Part shown: piece after piece, positions 61,282-64,000 of the stretch | Numbering within the stretch: the first letter of the stretch is position 1 | How the letters are laid out: the number at the start of each line of letters is the position of its first letter | Assembly (NCBI RefSeq): GCF_003669035.1 | Contig: NZ_CP033070.1 | Coordinates: 4,154,001-4,218,000 of the forward strand | Length of the DNA: 64,000 nucleotides | Direction: 5' to 3' | Source of the DNA: Chryseobacterium sp. 3008163 | GTDB lineage: Bacteria; Bacteroidota; Bacteroidia; Flavobacteriales; Weeksellaceae | The notes under the pieces: model-generated | Database searches by the model: none | Told to the model about the DNA's origin: nothing | The model's input: the letters and a program-made list of their open reading frames with translations, nothing else | Made by a program: the position numbers and the translations under genes

Positions 61282-61836
61282 ATGAAGAATTTAGAAGAGA
61301 ATTTTAAACTTGCCAAAAAACAGGATCGGAGAGCCCAAAAAGCTCTTTACGAATTGTTTTCAGCTAAAATGCTGGCGGTTGCAAATTCTTATACAAATAA
61401 CATTCATGATGCTGAAGATATTCTGTTAAATGCATTTCTGAAGTGTTTTAATAAAATCGGGGATTGTAAAGAATGGAAAAGTTTTCCATTTTGGCTGAGA
61501 AAAATTGTTGTGAATGACTCCATAACTTTCGTCAGGAAAAATAAAAATATTCTTTATGCGGATATTGAAATTGTCGATGATTATGCAGATGATGAGATTG
61601 ATGAAAGGCTGACTGAAATTAATATCGAAGAAATATTTTCACAAATGCCGACGGGTTATCGATTAATCTTTAATCTTTATGTTTTTGAAGACAAAAAGCA
61701 TCAGGAAATCGCTGAAATTATGAATATTTCAGAAGGCACAAGCAAAAGCCAATTGAGCAAAGCCAAAAAATGGATTGCTGATTATTTAAAAGCAAAAGAA
61801 AATGGACAAAAAAATACTGAAACAATTAAAATCTGA
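61282..61836 (+). CDS. ECF-type RNA polymerase sigma factor
   Basis: 184 residues. Region 2: ALYELFSAKMLAVANSYTNN, DAEDILLNAFLKCFNKIGDC, FWLRKIVVNDSITFVRKN. Region 4: SQMPTGYRLIFNLYVFEDKK, HQEIAEIMNISEGTSKSQLS. The set matches sigma-70 family ECF factors. The following gene starts inside its last 35 bases, so the two are translationally linked; the partner may be its anti-sigma factor. Confidence 0.92.
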   Translation: MKNLEENFKLAKKQDRRAQKALYELFSAKMLAVANSYTNNIHDAEDILLNAFLKCFNKIGDCKEWKSFPFWLRKIVVNDSITFVRKNKNILYADIEIVDDYADDEIDERLTEINIEEIFSQMPTGYRLIFNLYVFEDKKHQEIAEIMNISEGTSKSQLSKAKKWIADYLKAKENGQKNTETIKI

Positions 61837-62500
61837 TTACGAAGAGCTAGAAATAAAGCCTTCAGCAGATTTGTGGTCTAAAATTGAAGCGGGGATTGAT
61901 GAAGGAATTAATGTTGATCAAAAGCCTGCTTTACAATGGTGGAAATATGCAGCTGTAGTACTTCTGCTGATTTCTTTCGGCACCTATTTTTACTTCGAAA
62001 GCCAAACTGATCATAAAAAAATACTGACTAAGGAATCTCCAAAAGATAAAGTCGAAAAAGTGAATATCATCAATAAAGAATCCGATTCTAAATCAGAAGA
62101 TTTAATTGTAAAAGCAATTGAAAATGTTGATTCTAAGGTTAATTTGATTAGTAAAGAAGAAAAACCAAAGCAATTAATTTTGGTAAATCAAGAAAATATT
62201 TCTGAAAAGAATTTGCCTGAAGAGAAAATTAAACAAGATGAAACTGTGGAAAACCCAATCGTTAAAGAAATTGACCATCTTCCAATTCAAAAACAAACGG
62301 TTGCAGAACGCAAAAAAGTAAATTACACCAATGCAGAACAGTTGCTTCTTGGAAGAGAATTAGATAAAACCCGTGAAGAAAATCAAAACGAACAAAGAAA
62401 ATTCGGGGTTTTAGATATCGGAAAAATAAAAATTAAAAGTCCAAATTCATTTAAAATATTAGGTTTCACTATTTATTCAGACTCTCTCGAAACCAAATAA
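61802..62500 (+). CDS. Putative anti-sigma factor, single-pass membrane protein
   Basis: 232 residues. An N-terminal cytoplasmic part of about 45 residues (YEELEIKPSADLWSKIEAGI) is followed by one membrane helix (WWKYAAVVLLLISFGTYFYF). A long Lys/Glu/Asn-rich periplasmic tail with no recognisable domain makes up the rest. Position, overlap with the sigma gene and topology all suit an anti-sigma factor, but no zinc-binding HxxxCxxC motif is visible, so the call rests on context. Confidence 0.75.
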   Translation: MDKKILKQLKSDYEELEIKPSADLWSKIEAGIDEGINVDQKPALQWWKYAAVVLLLISFGTYFYFESQTDHKKILTKESPKDKVEKVNIINKESDSKSEDLIVKAIENVDSKVNLISKEEKPKQLILVNQENISEKNLPEEKIKQDETVENPIVKEIDHLPIQKQTVAERKKVNYTNAEQLLLGRELDKTREENQNEQRKFGVLDIGKIKIKSPNSFKILGFTIYSDSLETK

Positions 62501-62590
62501 AAACTTACAATTTAAATCTATAAATACTGTTTTGAAAGACAAACAGAAATAAAGTACTGTGTAATAATTAAACTTAAAAATAACAACTAT

Positions 62591-63673
62591 ATGAAAACCA
62601 AACTCGTCTCAATAGCCGCCATCCTATTATTCTCCTTTGGCTTTGCACAGGAAAATCCGCACATGGATTCTCAAATGAAAATCTATTCAAAAAAAATAGA
62701 CAGCATCATTAGTTCAGAAAAATCTAAAATGAATATTGAGCTTGATGAACTCGATGAAAGTTTTAAGAACAAAAAAATATCTTCAGATGAAAAACAAAAA
62801 CAAAAGGCAGATATCGCTTTGAAATATGAAGAAATAATCAATGAAAAAGTTGATAGTCAAAAATCTGACCTTGAAAACACAACCAAAGAAATTGTGAAAA
62901 ATTCAGTTCTTGGAAAAGGAAAAGCTTTTGATAAGATTGAGTTTGCACAGAACAATGCCTTAGTAAGTTTTAAAGATTCTAAGCGCACAAAAAAAGAAAT
63001 TCTAAATACATTTGATGTCAATATTGCAATAGGTTACATCGATCTCACAAAATCGGCATCATCATTTGCTTTGGGAGGTGAATCTTCTCAGATGAAATTT
63101 GGTAAATCAGTGTCTAGCGTAGTAGAATTCAGGTTTACAAGACAATTAGGAACATTGACATCACCCGTGTTCTATCGCTTTGGTTTTGGATACAGAGGCG
63201 ACACTTTTGTTCCAAAAAATTCTCAAATAGCTGATTTTAATAATAATGAAATTGTTTTAACAGATTTTACTCAAGGACATTTAAAGAAATCCCGTTTTAT
63301 AAATCATTACATCGTAGCACCATTAGACTTTGTGTTTGTTTTGAATCCTAAATATACTGTAGAAAACGGTGAAAAAATGCTGGACAATACCAAAGGAAAC
63401 TTTAGGATCACAGCAGGTATTTACGGAGGTGTAAGGCTTTTAACACAGAATCAAATTATTTACAAAAATGTAGATGACCATCGAGTTGTTGACCGTGAAA
63501 ATATTCCCGATATGGTTAATAATTTTTTATTTGGAGGAAAGCTATCGGTAGGTTTTGGTGCTTTTAATGTTTTTGTAAAAAGAGATTTCACACCATTTTT
63601 TGGTGATAATGTCAAAATAAATAACAAATATGGTTTTCAGATTGGTTTAGAATTACTTTATCTTAATTTTTAA
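62591..63673 (+). CDS. Secreted or outer membrane protein with coiled coil
   Basis: 360 residues. Signal peptide KLVSIAAILLFSFGFAQ. Residues 25-100 are a Lys/Glu-rich coiled coil (MNIELDELDESFKNKKISSD and on). The remainder alternates polar and aromatic residues (VVEFRFTRQLGTLTSPVFYR, FGFGYRGDTF, ITAGIYGGVRLL, FGFQIGLELLYLNF-like end), suggesting a beta-barrel. It may belong to the regulon or operon of the ECF sigma/anti-sigma pair upstream, 90 bases away. No family recognised. Confidence 0.78.
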   Translation: MKTKLVSIAAILLFSFGFAQENPHMDSQMKIYSKKIDSIISSEKSKMNIELDELDESFKNKKISSDEKQKQKADIALKYEEIINEKVDSQKSDLENTTKEIVKNSVLGKGKAFDKIEFAQNNALVSFKDSKRTKKEILNTFDVNIAIGYIDLTKSASSFALGGESSQMKFGKSVSSVVEFRFTRQLGTLTSPVFYRFGFGYRGDTFVPKNSQIADFNNNEIVLTDFTQGHLKKSRFINHYIVAPLDFVFVLNPKYTVENGEKMLDNTKGNFRITAGIYGGVRLLTQNQIIYKNVDDHRVVDRENIPDMVNNFLFGGKLSVGFGAFNVFVKRDFTPFFGDNVKINNKYGFQIGLELLYLNF

Positions 63674-63768
63674 TTATTTATATAAAATTACTTTTCATTA
63701 AATTATAATTAATTTTTCATTAAATATTTTATTAATCTTAAATACTAATAATCAAATAATTGATTTTG

Positions 63769-63798
63769 AAACACACTCAAAAAAGTGTGTTTTTTTTG
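63769..63798 (+). terminator. Terminator after the envelope protein gene
   Basis: AAACACACT and AGTGTGTTT form a 9-bp perfect stem, seven-base loop, eight T. Confidence 0.85.
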
Positions 63799-63829
63799 TA
63801 CTTTGGCTTTCTCAGAATCTTATAAAAAG

Positions 63830-64000
63830 ATGAAAAATATACAGTTAGTTGGATTGATTTTGGTAGTGGTCGGAAGCTTCCTGCCTCTCGTACACGTTCC
63901 GATTATCGGAAATTGGAACTTCTGGAAAGTTGATCATTATTTAGCAATTGCCTGCTGGGTTTTCTCGGCTGTTGCATTGTTTGGAATACTCAATAATAGC
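63830..64000 (+). CDS. Membrane protein, 3' part outside the window
   Basis: 57 codons visible. It starts with MKNIQLVGLILVVVGSFLPL, a hydrophobic segment, then LVHVPIIGNWNFWKVDHYL and a second hydrophobic stretch AIACWVFSAVALFGILNN. Looks like a small multi-pass inner membrane protein; no family can be assigned from the part seen. Confidence 0.7.
   Translation, partial: MKNIQLVGLILVVVGSFLPLVHVPIIGNWNFWKVDHYLAIACWVFSAVALFGILNNS

Noticed and set aside
1..64000. tRNA, rRNA, CRISPR arrays, insertion sequences or integrases
   Set aside because: I looked for typical tRNA arms, repeat-spacer arrays and transposase motifs while reading and recognised none; a dedicated scan could still reveal a missed small RNA.

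Overview
The window looks like a chromosomal segment of a low-GC Bacteroidota, class Flavobacteriia, most likely Chryseobacterium or a close Weeksellaceae relative. The reasons are the A/T-rich sequence, many promoter-like boxes of the Bacteroidota type (TAnnTTTG, often with TTG or TTTG about 20 bases upstream), two secreted proteins with type IX secretion C-terminal sorting domains, an ATP synthase operon (atpBEFHAG) without atpD and atpC, and stand-alone 2-oxoglutarate dehydrogenase E1/E2 genes. The genus is an inference.

Layout. 1-5.6 kb (minus strand): an operon-like run of two ATP-grasp ligases, a serine esterase, a glutamate-cysteine-ligase-like carboxylate-amine ligase and a class I glutamine amidotransferase, with a further gene cut by the left edge; the pathway is unknown. 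5.7-13.2 kb: an M17 aminopeptidase and an esterase, then glycogen synthesis genes glgB, glgA, glgC. 13.2-19 kb: an SRPBCC/GyrI-like membrane protein, sucA-sucB and apaG, then a repeat-filled stretch. 19.3-24 kb: a DEDDh exonuclease, a glycosyltransferase, a lipid A type acyltransferase, a thioredoxin-fold protein and an aldehyde dehydrogenase. 24-31.8 kb: rpsF-rpsR-rplI, a type IX secreted adhesin, a ClC channel, a 2-oxo acid dehydrogenase E2, a SAM hydrolase and phoH. 31.9-35.7 kb: three outer membrane beta-barrel genes and ffh.

35.8-40.3 kb is the most notable region: a compact class I lanthipeptide cluster on the minus strand. It has a 56-residue precursor with a KKxS...KIKGG leader and a Cys/Ser-rich core, a LanC cyclase, and a dehydratase split into a glutamylation protein and an elimination protein. 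The cluster is visibly richer in A/T than its neighbours, has its own promoter and a strong hairpin between lanA and lanC, and has no transporter, protease or immunity gene beside it. The glutamylation gene carries three single-base frameshifts.

40.3-64 kb: the atpBEFHAG operon, a CorC-type hemolysin-family protein, clpS, udk, a divIC/ftsB-like gene, mutA, a DinB protein, a methyltransferase, a His-rich lipoprotein, an M20 dipeptidase, a second type IX secreted protein, a short-chain dehydrogenase, etfBA, a bifunctional nuclease with a nucleoside permease, an M43 metalloprotease lipoprotein, and an ECF sigma factor followed by a putative anti-sigma gene and an envelope protein.

Six single-base losses, all in or beside A/T runs, break or alter four genes (exonuclease, acyltransferase, ClC channel, and the lanthipeptide dehydratase three times). 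Adding one base back at each site restores a family-typical protein, so assembly under-calling of homopolymers is the simplest explanation, with real decay or slippage as alternatives. No tRNA, rRNA, CRISPR array or insertion sequence was recognised.
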